DNA of 64,000 bases from Ignavibacteriales bacterium (GTDB taxonomy: Bacteria > Bacteroidota > Ignavibacteria > Tepidaquicellales > Tepidaquicellaceae): assembly GCA_020635255.1 (NCBI GenBank), contig JACKAC010000001.1, positions 969,501 to 1,033,500 on the forward strand, given 5' to 3'. The first letter of the stretch is position 1, and the number at the start of each line of letters is the position of its first letter. This document shows, piece by piece, positions 32,928 through 42,963 of this stretch. The notes under the pieces were generated by a model. It saw nothing but the letters and a program-made list of their open reading frames with translations. It did no database searches and was not told where the DNA came from. The position numbers and the translations under genes were made by a program.

Positions 32928-35447
32928 TTACTTTGTTTTTACTATGACAAGTGTAATATCGTCGTGCTGGACGGCATCTTTGGTAAATCCCTGTACTGAA
33001 TCTACAACGGTGTGTATTATTTGGTCCGATGAGTCATATCTAACCGGGCTGATGGTCTGCATTAGTCTGTCCAGACCAAATTCTTCTTTTACAGAGTTCA
33101 TAGCTTCAGTCAATCCGTCTGAATACAATACGAAAAGGTTGTTAGGTGTGAGATCTATTTCTTTTTCTTCGAGGTGCATTTCAAAGAGATTCTGATCGCC
33201 TACACCAAGACCAATACCTTTATTTTGCATCATTTCTATTGTGCCGTTTTGTGAATATAAGGCTGGATTATGACCGGCTCGTGCAAACTTTACCTTCATT
33301 TCCTTAAAATCAAAGAGGGCGGCAATAACCGTGACGAAACAGTTCTTTTCAAGTTTATCAAGAAACTGCCTGTTCACTTCTATTAATATCTCACGGGGTG
33401 TTTTGAAAACGCTCGCAGCGATCTGAATCATAGCTTGCACTTTTGACATATAAAGCGCTGCAGGAATTCCCTTACCGGATACATCTGCGACAACTACAAG
33501 ATATTTGTCTTCGTCGATCTTTATAAGGTCATAGAAATCACCGCCAATGAACTTTGCGGGTTTACTGAGCCAGCTTACCTCAATGCGTTCGTCTCTAATT
33601 CTTTCTTTGGGTAAGAGTGTATTCTGGATGTTGCGAGCAACCAAAAGTTCTTTTTCTATTCTTTGCTTATTGAGTTCTTCCTGCTGGAGTCGAGCATTTT
33701 CGATTGCGATAGCGCTCTGAGACGCAAGAGTCTTGAGCAAGTCAATATCCTCATCCGAGTAAGCCTTGCCGGACGGTTTTTCGCCGAAGTTCATGCTCCC
33801 GATAAGATTCCCCTTAAGGAATATCGGTACGGATAGGAATATCTTTGCTTCACGAATAAGCGCTTTATTCTCTTCAGACAATGAGAGCTCGGTCAGATTT
33901 GCTTCCGAAAATACTACAGGTGTTCTTTGTATTTTGAAAATCTCTTCGAAGAAGGCAGTGTACTCTTCATGCTTTGTAGAACTTAAGTCTCTAAAACGAG
34001 GCTCATTCTCCCTGCTTATAAGTTTTGTATATTTAGAGTCAAAGATGAGTACATCAAAACTCTTTATACCCATCGAGTTATGAACTGCCGTGGAGAGTTT
34101 TTTGAGGATCTCATTTATGTTGTTTATGTATGGCAATTCCTGAGAAAAAGATAGAAGAGATTTTCTGTAATTATATCTTTCTCTATAGAACTGCTTATCA
34201 ACAAATTCCCTGGCTTTATTATTAACGTAGTCGAATGTAAGAGTAATTATCACGATGGTTAATATTGTCAATAGCTGTCGGTTTTCCGTGATGTAATCAC
34301 TAAGAAGGGAATTGAGCAGATATACAATTGTGAGGTATGCACCAATAATAAATGTAGTCAGAATACCGAACACCAGACCTTTTTTTACGATGAACTCAGT
34401 ATCGAGTATTCTGTATTTGAAGATCGAGTATCCAAACGAGATCGGAATAGCGAGCACAAGGAACAAAGGCGCGAAATAAATCGGATCAACAAGGAAGTAG
34501 GGCTTTCTAATAACGTAGATCATTATAAAGAAGTAGGCGAACCCTAATCCTCCTAATATTAATCCTGCAAGTATAATATTAAGGCTTTTCTTTTGAACAG
34601 GATTATCCAGCTTTGAATACGAATATATGAAAGTAACGATGGCGCCAAAAATATATACACCTGTTAATACTATTTTCAGATTGTTGTTTAATCCTGTTAC
34701 TACCGGAAAAAGTAACCGTTCAATAATGTATGAGACAACCGGGGCGAAATTTACCAGATAGATAATAAGCAGAATCGACTTTCTTGCATTAAACTCGTAT
34801 TTGATAGGGTACGTAAGGAAAAAATGCCATAGGATAGATGTAAAGAAACAGCTTAATAAGATATAATTATAAAGGACAAACGAGCCTGCACCTAGACTTT
34901 CATATGAAATTGTTCCAAAAAGAAGCAGTCCCGGTGATGTTGCTCCAAGCAGGAAGAATAACTGCGAGATAAATTCTTTTGGCTTTGAGTACCCGACAAG
35001 GAAACCTACGAATAAAAAGCAAAATGACAGGAGCGCAAAGATAAAATATCGTGTATTGAAGTATTCATACACCCATATATTAAAATCCATTACTTTTCCA
35101 TCGCGAATAACCGTATAAGTGATAGTTTCATTGTTGAACCTGTTGAGAATATCCTGAGCTTTAAACATCTCTCCGCCGAAGGATTCACCGTTGATTTTTA
35201 TAAGCAGATCACCGTCCTTTAAACCAGCATTTGCGGCAACCCCTTCGGGTGTTATTTCAATAATATATAATCCCGTATCCTGTGTTACGCCATTGTATTC
35301 GTTTACCCAAAGACAGTCATCTATTGTCTGCCTGTCAGTAAACATGGTTTCTACAAAGGATAAGCTAATCAGAAGAGCCGAATATATACCAATTGTTACA
35401 ATGAATGCTCTGATTGTTCCTTCTGAATATTTATCTAGAAATCTCAT
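32928..35447 (-). CDS. PDZ-membrane-GAF-PP2C (SpoIIE/RsbU) phosphatase, copy 1
   Basis: The 839-residue protein has an N-terminal membrane helix (about 13-32), a PDZ-like domain outside the membrane (about 60-110, AANAGLKDGDLLIKING), a block of seven or eight membrane helices (about 130-400), a GAF-like domain (about 445-590), a short coiled linker, and a C-terminal PP2C phosphatase. The phosphatase has GGDFYDLIKI, VVADVSGKGIPAALYMS and HDDITLV, so the metal-binding aspartates are intact. RsbU-type phosphatases act on anti-sigma-factor antagonists. No rsbV/rsbW-like partner is in the window. The gene lies three bases after its paralogue on the same strand. Confidence 0.88.
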   Translation of the reverse strand: MRFLDKYSEGTIRAFIVTIGIYSALLISLSFVETMFTDRQTIDDCLWVNEYNGVTQDTGLYIIEITPEGVAANAGLKDGDLLIKINGESFGGEMFKAQDILNRFNNETITYTVIRDGKVMDFNIWVYEYFNTRYFIFALLSFCFLFVGFLVGYSKPKEFISQLFFLLGATSPGLLLFGTISYESLGAGSFVLYNYILLSCFFTSILWHFFLTYPIKYEFNARKSILLIIYLVNFAPVVSYIIERLLFPVVTGLNNNLKIVLTGVYIFGAIVTFIYSYSKLDNPVQKKSLNIILAGLILGGLGFAYFFIMIYVIRKPYFLVDPIYFAPLFLVLAIPISFGYSIFKYRILDTEFIVKKGLVFGILTTFIIGAYLTIVYLLNSLLSDYITENRQLLTILTIVIITLTFDYVNNKAREFVDKQFYRERYNYRKSLLSFSQELPYINNINEILKKLSTAVHNSMGIKSFDVLIFDSKYTKLISRENEPRFRDLSSTKHEEYTAFFEEIFKIQRTPVVFSEANLTELSLSEENKALIREAKIFLSVPIFLKGNLIGSMNFGEKPSGKAYSDEDIDLLKTLASQSAIAIENARLQQEELNKQRIEKELLVARNIQNTLLPKERIRDERIEVSWLSKPAKFIGGDFYDLIKIDEDKYLVVVADVSGKGIPAALYMSKVQAMIQIAASVFKTPREILIEVNRQFLDKLEKNCFVTVIAALFDFKEMKVKFARAGHNPALYSQNGTIEMMQNKGIGLGVGDQNLFEMHLEEKEIDLTPNNLFVLYSDGLTEAMNSVKEEFGLDRLMQTISPVRYDSSDQIIHTVVDSVQGFTKDAVQHDDITLVIVKTK

Positions 35448-35450
35448 ATA

Positions 35451-37934
35451 TTATTTTATTTTTACAACAACAATCGTCTCGTCATCGAATTGCTCTGAGT
35501 CCCCTTTGAAAGAATCAATAGAGTTCAGAATAGTATTTTTTAGATTCTCGGATGTACTTTCAGTGTGACTTTCTATTATCCCAGCAATCCTATTTATGCC
35601 ATATAGTTCCCTTTGTTTATCCATAGCTTCGGACAGCCCGTCAGAGTAGAAAACGAATATATTGTCTTTTTCTATGGGGAGGGTTTTTTCTTCAAGAGTA
35701 TGCTCAAACAATGCCTGTGTACCAACGCCTAACCCTATCCCGTGCAAGTCAAGCGGATTTATCGAACCATTTTTATATATAAGCAGGGGATTGTGTCCTG
35801 CTCTACTGATAGTTACCTTTTTATTCTCCAGGTCAAAGAGAGCCATTATCGTAGTGATGAAATTCTTTTTATCAAGAGTGTCTATTATTTGTTTGTTTAC
35901 TTCCAGAAGGATTTTCCTCGGGGATTCATTGAGCCCCGCAGCAAACTGAATCATTGCCTGTACTTTTGACATATAAAGCGCAGCGGGGATACCTTTACCG
36001 GATACATCCGCTACGACAACTAGTAATTTTGTATCACTAAGCTTTATCAGGTCATAGAAGTCACCTCCAATCGATTTTGCCGGTCTGGATGAAGCAGATA
36101 TGTCCAAACCGTTGAAAGTGGTGTCACCTGCCGGTAAAAGATCGGATTGTATTTTATAAGCAATCTCCAGCTCTTCTTCTATTTCTTGTTTATATATTTC
36201 CTCGTGCTGGAGCCTGGAATTTTCGAGGGCAACGGCACATTGCGATGCCAGGGATTGGAGCAGGTCTATGTCTTCGTCAGAGTAAGATTTGTCAGACATC
36301 TTTTCTCCAAAGTTAAGGGATCCTTTGAGCTTTCCTTTTAAAACGATGGGGACAGATAAAACTATTTTATTTTCTTTAAACAGGTCTATGTATTCAGTAG
36401 GTACTTTTTCATTAACGAGGTTAATATCATTGAGGAATTTTGGATCAAAATCATTTTTATAAAGATATGAGAACGACATGTCATATATATTTCCGTGTCC
36501 GTTTGTTTGCATTTTATCCTGGTCTTTTATCCATATGTTTAGATTTTTAACTCTTATTGTGTCCTTTACGGCACTTCCTACCTTATTTATTATCTCATCG
36601 ATGTCGTTTAAATATGGGAGTTCCTCCGAGAACTGTAAGAGCGATTTTCTATAGTTATACCTTTCCCTATAAAACTGCTTTTCTACGAAATTTCTTACTC
36701 TTTTATTTACGAAATCGAACGTAAAAGTTACAATAACAATAAGAGATATTGTAATTAACTGTTTATTCTCAGTTAAGTACTTAGATAAAAGGTTCTCGAT
36801 AATAAAAACCAGCACCAGATATAGAATTACAACAAACCCCGTGATAATTCCAAAAACAATACTTCTTTTTACAATAAACTCTGTGTCAAGGATCTTATAT
36901 CTAAAGATCGAATATCCGAATGAAACAGGTATAGCAAGCACCAGTGCGGCAGGAATAATTATTAATGTGTTATTATTTATCAGCCAGTTTACCGGAAATA
37001 TTTTGGGTACAAGATATAAATAAAGAAATCCGGCGGTTCCAAGCAAAATTCCCCTAAGGATGACCTTAATTGGTTTTTTAAGTTGATCTTCTTTTAGAAT
37101 TGTAAGCTTTCTATATGAAAGGAGAAAGAAAACCAAACCAAAGAAGAAGTATACAATCAAAGTTGCATTAAGCATAGTAACAAAGAGCATAAAATCAGCA
37201 GTAGTAAAAGCAACGGTAAGTATAGTCAATAGGATAACAAAAAGGTAAATAAAAGCAATTATTTTCTTACGGTACTTAGAGTCAAATTTAATCGGGTATG
37301 TAAGAAAAAAGTGGGTCAATAACGGGGAAAAGAATATTAACCCAATTTGGTTGTTTATTAGCAAGAACCACTGACCGCTAAAAAATAAGGTTAGATTGGG
37401 CAGAAAACTAAATCCCATTGCGGCACAACATCCCAAGAAGAAAAAGATCTGTGATGTGATCTCTTTAGGTTTTGAGTATCCAACAAGGAATCCCACGACA
37501 ATGAAGCACAACCCCAAGAGAGAAAAGATTATACTAGGTATATTAAAATACTTATAGACCTCAATTTTATATTTTAGTATCTCATTATTTCTATAAACTG
37601 TATAGACTACGTCTTTGGTGACATCCAGTTGGTTCAGCAGATTTAGCGCTTCTGCTTCAGAATTAACTTCTTTACCGTTAATAGCGAGAAGGATATCTTT
37701 TTCCTGAATTCCTGAGCGGTCAGCCGCGCCGCCGGGGACAATATCTGTAATATACAATCCTCTTTCGGGCTTAACGTTATCAATTTTCTCTCTCCGTTTA
37801 CAGTCATCCAGTGTGAGAGTGTTTATAAAATTATTATAAATAAATCCCGTTAGCCCTATTGTAAGACAATAGAGCGCGATCAGGGTAAAGATAAGTCTTA
37901 AGGTATTTTCTCTCAGATTGTTAAGGAATCTCAC
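35451..37934 (-). CDS. PDZ-membrane-GAF-PP2C (SpoIIE/RsbU) phosphatase, copy 2
   Basis: The 827-residue paralogue of the downstream gene has the same domain order. These include PDZ GAADRSGIQEKDILLAINGK, the shared VGYSKPKE motif at the end of a membrane helix, QFYRERYNYRKSLLQFSEEL at the start of the GAF-like region, SYSDEDIDLLQSLASQCAVA, and PP2C motifs GGDFYDLIKL, VVADVSGKGIPAALYMSKVQ and FDDETIVVV. It is the first gene of the two-gene unit. The extracellular PDZ and the membrane block are likely sensor parts. Divergence between the copies is greatest there, which suggests two inputs to a similar output. Confidence 0.88.
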   Translation of the reverse strand: MRFLNNLRENTLRLIFTLIALYCLTIGLTGFIYNNFINTLTLDDCKRREKIDNVKPERGLYITDIVPGGAADRSGIQEKDILLAINGKEVNSEAEALNLLNQLDVTKDVVYTVYRNNEILKYKIEVYKYFNIPSIIFSLLGLCFIVVGFLVGYSKPKEITSQIFFFLGCCAAMGFSFLPNLTLFFSGQWFLLINNQIGLIFFSPLLTHFFLTYPIKFDSKYRKKIIAFIYLFVILLTILTVAFTTADFMLFVTMLNATLIVYFFFGLVFFLLSYRKLTILKEDQLKKPIKVILRGILLGTAGFLYLYLVPKIFPVNWLINNNTLIIIPAALVLAIPVSFGYSIFRYKILDTEFIVKRSIVFGIITGFVVILYLVLVFIIENLLSKYLTENKQLITISLIVIVTFTFDFVNKRVRNFVEKQFYRERYNYRKSLLQFSEELPYLNDIDEIINKVGSAVKDTIRVKNLNIWIKDQDKMQTNGHGNIYDMSFSYLYKNDFDPKFLNDINLVNEKVPTEYIDLFKENKIVLSVPIVLKGKLKGSLNFGEKMSDKSYSDEDIDLLQSLASQCAVALENSRLQHEEIYKQEIEEELEIAYKIQSDLLPAGDTTFNGLDISASSRPAKSIGGDFYDLIKLSDTKLLVVVADVSGKGIPAALYMSKVQAMIQFAAGLNESPRKILLEVNKQIIDTLDKKNFITTIMALFDLENKKVTISRAGHNPLLIYKNGSINPLDLHGIGLGVGTQALFEHTLEEKTLPIEKDNIFVFYSDGLSEAMDKQRELYGINRIAGIIESHTESTSENLKNTILNSIDSFKGDSEQFDDETIVVVKIK

Positions 37935-38044
37935 TCAAACACTGTTTTTATGTGTAATTGTACGAGAAACTAAGTAAATTAGTTTAGATAAAATATTTCT
38001 GCCAGAGCAAACAAAAAAGGGAATTATAAGCCAATTTTAGCTTA

Positions 38045-40795
38045 TTAGAAATTATATCCAATCGAATAATAGAACACATATGGACCAAAGATAAAAGAAT
38101 CCTTATTTAGTCCCTTTTGTATGAGGAACGTTTTACCAACAGAAAAGCTGGCTTCCCCAATTGGAGTGTCAAATGCGAGTGTGGCACCGAGTCCATGACG
38201 AAGGTCTTTGAAGCGAACCGCTTCTGTATTTTCCCAGACACGCCCCAGATCATATCTAAGCTTCAGGTAGGTATCGAAGAAAAGTTTAACCGGAGAATTG
38301 AAGCGGTATTCAAGTGATGCTGTGAAGATCTGGTTTCCTTTAAGCTCATCCTCGTACATTCCGAAGAATGAATTTTGTCCTCCCATAGAGAATTGATCCT
38401 GAACCGGTGTGGTTTTGTCTGCGAATCCAAATATAAGTCTTGGTCTCAGGTTGTTGTACTTTCCAATGGGGAAGTAATGTTCAAAGTTAATAAATAGTTT
38501 GGAAAAGCCAATATCGCTTCCAATACTTTCCTGTGCGGTTTCGTAGTAGAAGTCAATAAGTGATCCTTCATTAGGGAAGGGTATTTTATCCTGTGAATCA
38601 ATACTGCCTCCAACCTTAAGTTTTAGTACCCTGTCATCACTGACAAGATTTCCCGAACCCTTTATATATCTGAGGTCCAGATCTTCCAGAATTACCTGTG
38701 AGAAAAGAATGCCCTGTCTCTGCAATTGTGTTCCTATAAGGAAGCTTACTCCTATTCTTTCTTCACGGTATTCAGCAGTGTTTTCGATCTCAAATGTATT
38801 TTCCTGAGAATTGATGCTTTCCTGGTAAAGGTTAACATCATTATACTTAAAAAAAGCAGTTAAGTTATATGTGAATAATGTATTAAAGAAGCGATTAGAC
38901 CTGAATTGAACGCTGTAGAGGCGGTCTCTGACACCACCGATTGCGGTTAAACCTATTTCATTTCCATTACCAAAGATGTTTTCATCCCGGAGATCTAAGA
39001 GCACCTGCACTTTGTGTTCGTTATCTACTCTACCTGCAAGACGGAGATTGCGGGGGCTTCTTTCAACGACATTTACTTTGATCGTGTTTAGATCCTTTTT
39101 AGGTATTGCGTCCAGAGTAACCTGTCTGAAGAGGTTAGTACTATAAATATTATTCAGGCTTTGCTCTACCTCGTTATTAAAAACAACTTTCCCTTTTTCT
39201 ATTGTGAGTTCGCGCTTTATTACATCATCATTTGTAACACTGTTACCGGTTAATTCTATTCTTGATGCTTTGCCGTTTGAAAATCTGATCTCAAGTTGAC
39301 CGTTATCATCAAGAAAAAATCTATCTATATTAACCAGGCTGTAACCGTTTTCGCGGAGACTGTGAAGGAGCTCATCATAGAATTTATACGCACCTACGGA
39401 ATTAACGACACGACCGAGATAATCTCTTCCAAAATTATCAATAACGGGTTGTAGAAAGTTATAATCCTGATTAACAGTAACCTTTTCTAGAACCGGGTTA
39501 TTTTTAAAAAAGTATTTGATCTTTGCACCAACATTATCGCGGTATATTTCTGCCCATACTTTTTGATAATATCCAGTTTTATAGAGAATCTTTAGGTTTT
39601 TTTCTATTTCAGTGAATCTTACGAAATCTTTTTCGGATGATTCCATCACGATATTAGTTATGCTATCGGAAAGGTAAGGTGAGTCAAGTATAACTTTTGG
39701 ATTCGTAATGAAGTTATTGAAGTATTTCGACGTAGTAAGTTCGAGCGAATCAATTGTATTCTTTATTACGTCAATTTGCTGAAGTACTGACTGTTCGCCT
39801 TTTTTGATAAGAAGATTTACATTCGAGTAATCGGAATTTCCCATATTTCCAAGATCGGGTGTGATGACAATATCGGCTTTGTCGAGCTGGAGTTCATTGA
39901 GCTTTGCAAGAGAAATGGAAAGTACCTGGTCCACCGTATTAAGCGGGTCAGCAAGATCGTCAGGATTTCTAAGGGGGCTGGTAGAATTAACTACAATGGT
40001 AAGGTCAGCCCCCAATTTTTTCGCTACATCAACCGGAATATTTGCAGTAAGTCCGCCATCAACTAGATTTTTCCCATTAACCTTTGTCGGGGAGAACAGA
40101 ATTGGGACTGTAGAAGACGCTTTCATGGCTTCGGTTAGGCTACCCGATGTTATGACAACCTGGTTTCCATCGTCGATATTAGTAGATACTGCAGCAAAAT
40201 TATATTTGAGGTCGGCAAAGCTATGGGGCGATTTGTATTTTGAGTTAAATGCCAGTACGTTCAGCATCTCAGTTACCTGCTGTCCGCTCGATACCGATGA
40301 GGGAAGTACGGGTTTGAATCCATCAAGTGAGATAGTAAGTAAGCTCTTGTCCTGCACTTTTTTTTGTTCGAGAAAAAGATTGCGTCTCTCGTTTTTATCC
40401 GATAGGGAAATGACATCGTTCCAGTTTATCTTGTTGAACACCGAATTAAGTTCATTGGAAGTGTATCCGGAGGAATATAAACCGCCGACAATACTTCCTA
40501 TACTTGTTCCGACAATAAGATCTACGTCGATATCATTATCCTCAAAAACCTTTAACACTCCTATCTGGGAAATCCCTCTTGCTCCGCCGCCGCTCAATAC
40601 CAGACCGATCTTCTTCTTGTTATATTTCATTGGAAATATATTGAAGTTGAGGCTGTCCAGGTAGTGAGGCTGTCGGAGATCTAACTCGACGATACTAACA
40701 GACGAATCTGTGCCGGGCGACTGCGGGAAAAGCCGTGGTGTTGTAAGGATAATAAGTAAAACTATTGAAAATAATATTTTCAGAGATCTAATCAA
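38045..40795 (-). CDS. patatin-like phospholipase fused to an Omp85-type beta barrel
   Basis: The 916-residue outer-membrane protein has a signal peptide (1-25), then a patatin domain with oxyanion loop GGGARG (69-74), nucleophile GTSIG (Ser98) and the catalytic Asp in LVDGGLTANIPVD (near 240). POTRA-like domains follow (about 400-570), then a 16-strand type barrel (about 590-916) ending in an aromatic residue (YSIGYNF). The layout is that of PlpD/type Vd autotransporters and related Bacteroidota proteins. In these a barrel carries or exports a phospholipase A. Its start overlaps the stop of the symporter gene by four bases. Confidence 0.92.
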   Translation of the reverse strand: MIRSLKILFSIVLLIILTTPRLFPQSPGTDSSVSIVELDLRQPHYLDSLNFNIFPMKYNKKKIGLVLSGGGARGISQIGVLKVFEDNDIDVDLIVGTSIGSIVGGLYSSGYTSNELNSVFNKINWNDVISLSDKNERRNLFLEQKKVQDKSLLTISLDGFKPVLPSSVSSGQQVTEMLNVLAFNSKYKSPHSFADLKYNFAAVSTNIDDGNQVVITSGSLTEAMKASSTVPILFSPTKVNGKNLVDGGLTANIPVDVAKKLGADLTIVVNSTSPLRNPDDLADPLNTVDQVLSISLAKLNELQLDKADIVITPDLGNMGNSDYSNVNLLIKKGEQSVLQQIDVIKNTIDSLELTTSKYFNNFITNPKVILDSPYLSDSITNIVMESSEKDFVRFTEIEKNLKILYKTGYYQKVWAEIYRDNVGAKIKYFFKNNPVLEKVTVNQDYNFLQPVIDNFGRDYLGRVVNSVGAYKFYDELLHSLRENGYSLVNIDRFFLDDNGQLEIRFSNGKASRIELTGNSVTNDDVIKRELTIEKGKVVFNNEVEQSLNNIYSTNLFRQVTLDAIPKKDLNTIKVNVVERSPRNLRLAGRVDNEHKVQVLLDLRDENIFGNGNEIGLTAIGGVRDRLYSVQFRSNRFFNTLFTYNLTAFFKYNDVNLYQESINSQENTFEIENTAEYREERIGVSFLIGTQLQRQGILFSQVILEDLDLRYIKGSGNLVSDDRVLKLKVGGSIDSQDKIPFPNEGSLIDFYYETAQESIGSDIGFSKLFINFEHYFPIGKYNNLRPRLIFGFADKTTPVQDQFSMGGQNSFFGMYEDELKGNQIFTASLEYRFNSPVKLFFDTYLKLRYDLGRVWENTEAVRFKDLRHGLGATLAFDTPIGEASFSVGKTFLIQKGLNKDSFIFGPYVFYYSIGYNF

Positions 40796-42207
40796 GTTCC
40801 AGCAAGTTCAGGCTTTCTATTAATATTTTGAATAATAAATCCTATGGAATAGATAATAATTCCAACAAATAAACCGGGATACATTGGTTCAATATCGAAT
40901 GGATAACTAGCGTAACCATCAATTAAGTTAAACTGACCATAGAGCATGCAGATCAACGAAATACTAAATGAAGCTATCATCGCTCCCAGAATAAAAGCCG
41001 GCGAGATCGTAAATCTCTTAGTATAAGATGAAATGATGCTAATCAGTAGGGCAGGTATAATTATGCTTCCAACTGTGTACCAAATATTGACAACCGAGGG
41101 TATCCATATCACTATAAGTATAGAAACAACTGACGTAATAATAATTCCTATCTTTGAATATTCATTAAGTCTGTTGCCTGTATGTTTAATTCTCGGAATA
41201 ATGTCGTTTCCCAGAGTAGTGGCTGAAATAAAAATGTATGAATGCAAAGTTGACATAATCGTCGCTATCATTCCGGTAAAAAACAAACCTTTTGCAATAG
41301 GGGGCAATATTTTATCGGCAAGGAGGGGGTATGACATCGCAGGATTGTCTATATTTGGTAAATCCGCCCTCGCATATAGCCCCGCAGTTGTAGTTAAAAA
41401 ATCAAAAATAAACCAAAATATCAGTGAAATAAGTACTCCGTTTTTTGCGATAGAGCCATTTTTCGCAGCGTAGCATCTCTGGTGAAATGATGGATCCACC
41501 AGTGCCCAAGCTCCTATGAAGAACCATACAAGCATATATTGGAGTGAATTTCCCCCGGTCAGACTGAGTGATTCTGTCGGGAGATTTGTTTTGAGATAGT
41601 CAAGCCCACCTAACTCAAAAAAGCAAAACGGAAGAATTAACCCAAATCCAGCAAACATAATAATAAATTCGACAATATTTACACGCACGTCAGCTAACAA
41701 TCCTCCTTTGAAAAGATATACGATCGAAAATAAGAGGCAGATAATCATTGCCCAGAATAAGGGGATGCCAAATATAACCTGAGTAATGATACCTAGCATG
41801 AGCAGGTATGGCGCCGGTGTAACTAAAAAGAAGATTAGTATTGCTCCAAAGAGACCTACCTTTTTACCGTATGTCTGCTCTAGTTTATCCGGGATAGTAA
41901 ACAATTCGGTCTTTCTTATTTTACGCGAGAGGAAAAATGCAAAGATGACTATGAAAAAGTAGTAAGGGAATGCGTTAAGGAACCAACTGGAGATACCAAA
42001 TCTATATGTGAATTCGCCGACTCCCAATACCCCTCCGTAAAAAGTAGATACTAATGTGGCAACGAAAGCGGGTAGTGTTAAAACTCTTCCAGCGACCAGG
42101 TAATCTACAGTGCTTTTATCGGATGATTTTGTTCTTAGTCCAACATACAGGACGATGACAAAATAGAGCCCGATTATAATGTAATCGAAGACCGAAAAGC
42201 TTATCAT
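40792..42207 (-). CDS. sodium:solute symporter (SSS) family protein
   Basis: The 471-residue membrane transporter has about 13 helices. It opens with FDYIIIGLYFVIVLYVGLRT and the family's DYLVAGRVLTLPAF loop near residue 37. It also contains GEFTYRFGISSW, WALVDPSFHQRCYAAK and MIATIMSTLHSYIFISATTL, matching the sodium-site helices. The substrate (sugar, amino acid or organic acid) cannot be told. An in-frame GTG two codons upstream (42213) would overlap the thiN stop as GTGA; I prefer ATG 42207. It probably shares a transcript with thiN and the patatin gene. Confidence 0.87.
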   Translation of the reverse strand: MISFSVFDYIIIGLYFVIVLYVGLRTKSSDKSTVDYLVAGRVLTLPAFVATLVSTFYGGVLGVGEFTYRFGISSWFLNAFPYYFFIVIFAFFLSRKIRKTELFTIPDKLEQTYGKKVGLFGAILIFFLVTPAPYLLMLGIITQVIFGIPLFWAMIICLLFSIVYLFKGGLLADVRVNIVEFIIMFAGFGLILPFCFFELGGLDYLKTNLPTESLSLTGGNSLQYMLVWFFIGAWALVDPSFHQRCYAAKNGSIAKNGVLISLIFWFIFDFLTTTAGLYARADLPNIDNPAMSYPLLADKILPPIAKGLFFTGMIATIMSTLHSYIFISATTLGNDIIPRIKHTGNRLNEYSKIGIIITSVVSILIVIWIPSVVNIWYTVGSIIIPALLISIISSYTKRFTISPAFILGAMIASFSISLICMLYGQFNLIDGYASYPFDIEPMYPGLFVGIIIYSIGFIIQNINRKPELAGT

Positions 42208-42209
42208 GA

Positions 42210-42848
42210 TCACAGAAAATGTTGTTTAAAAAGCAAAAGCGCACCTTTTTCAAACGAAACAGACACATTAGATGCCGAAGATACATTTAGAGTGCCTTCA
42301 CGAGTGCCGAATTCCAGATCTTCATTGTTCAGCGGATATTTCAATCCTTTTGTTTTAACTTTAAATGCTTTTGGAAGCGGAAGTAGAGAAACCAACTCAC
42401 CCTTTTTGTAGTTAAACCTGATATTACGGTTGATAAAGGATATTTCTAAGGTGTCGTCCACCATTGAAATATCGAGTTTTTTGGAATAGCGTTTCATAAC
42501 GCTGTAGTTATTGAGGGTATGGTCTGCTCTTGGGCTCGCGCCCCCGAATACGATTAAATCTTTAAGATTATTTTTCAGGCAAAACATCAGGCATTTTTCG
42601 AAATCGGTGGTTTCCTGCTCTTTTATTTTGATAACACGGGTGTTTTTCTTCGTTAAATCCTTTAACCTCGCTGAATCGATGGAGTCCATATCGCCTATGA
42701 TAAGGTCAGGATTCAGGCGAAATTTTGAGATCTTATTTGCACCACCATCTGCACAGATGATAAGCGAATCTTTTTTCACATACTTCCGTGCAACTTTAAT
42801 ACGGGGCATATCCCCATTTAGAAATATTATGGCATTATTACTTTTCAT
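42210..42848 (-). CDS. thiN: thiamine pyrophosphokinase
   Basis: The enzyme transfers pyrophosphate from ATP to thiamine, producing the cofactor that the dehydrogenase and transketolase in this window need. The 212-residue protein has the catalytic-domain motifs ICADGGANKISKF near 31-43, PDLIIGDMDSID near 49-60, and VFGGASPRADHTLNNYSV near 100-117. The small C-terminal thiamine-binding domain follows. It is the first gene of a leftward group with the symporter and patatin genes, with stop and start overlapping or nearly so. Confidence 0.92.
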   Translation of the reverse strand: MKSNNAIIFLNGDMPRIKVARKYVKKDSLIICADGGANKISKFRLNPDLIIGDMDSIDSARLKDLTKKNTRVIKIKEQETTDFEKCLMFCLKNNLKDLIVFGGASPRADHTLNNYSVMKRYSKKLDISMVDDTLEISFINRNIRFNYKKGELVSLLPLPKAFKVKTKGLKYPLNNEDLEFGTREGTLNVSSASNVSVSFEKGALLLFKQHFL

Positions 42849-42930
42849 TTACGACAGCCCGGTTAGTGCATTATTCTTAACTATTTTAAATAACTTATTA
42901 TCATTAAAATAAAATCTTATAATAGTAAAA

Positions 42931-42949
42931 ACAATTTATAATAAATTGT
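42931..42949. promoter_or_regulatory. palindrome between thiN and the BatA-like gene, candidate operator
   Basis: ACAATTTA-TAA-TAAATTGT has perfect 8-bp arms in the 115-base gap between two divergent genes. A transcription-factor site is plausible. In DNA this A+T-rich, chance is a real alternative. Confidence 0.35.
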
Positions 42950-42963
42950 CGTTTAATTACTGA

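Noticed and set aside
39861..40664. 267-codon rightward frame opposite the patatin gene
   Set aside because: It is antisense to the conserved patatin domain and low in recognisable sequence; a shadow frame.
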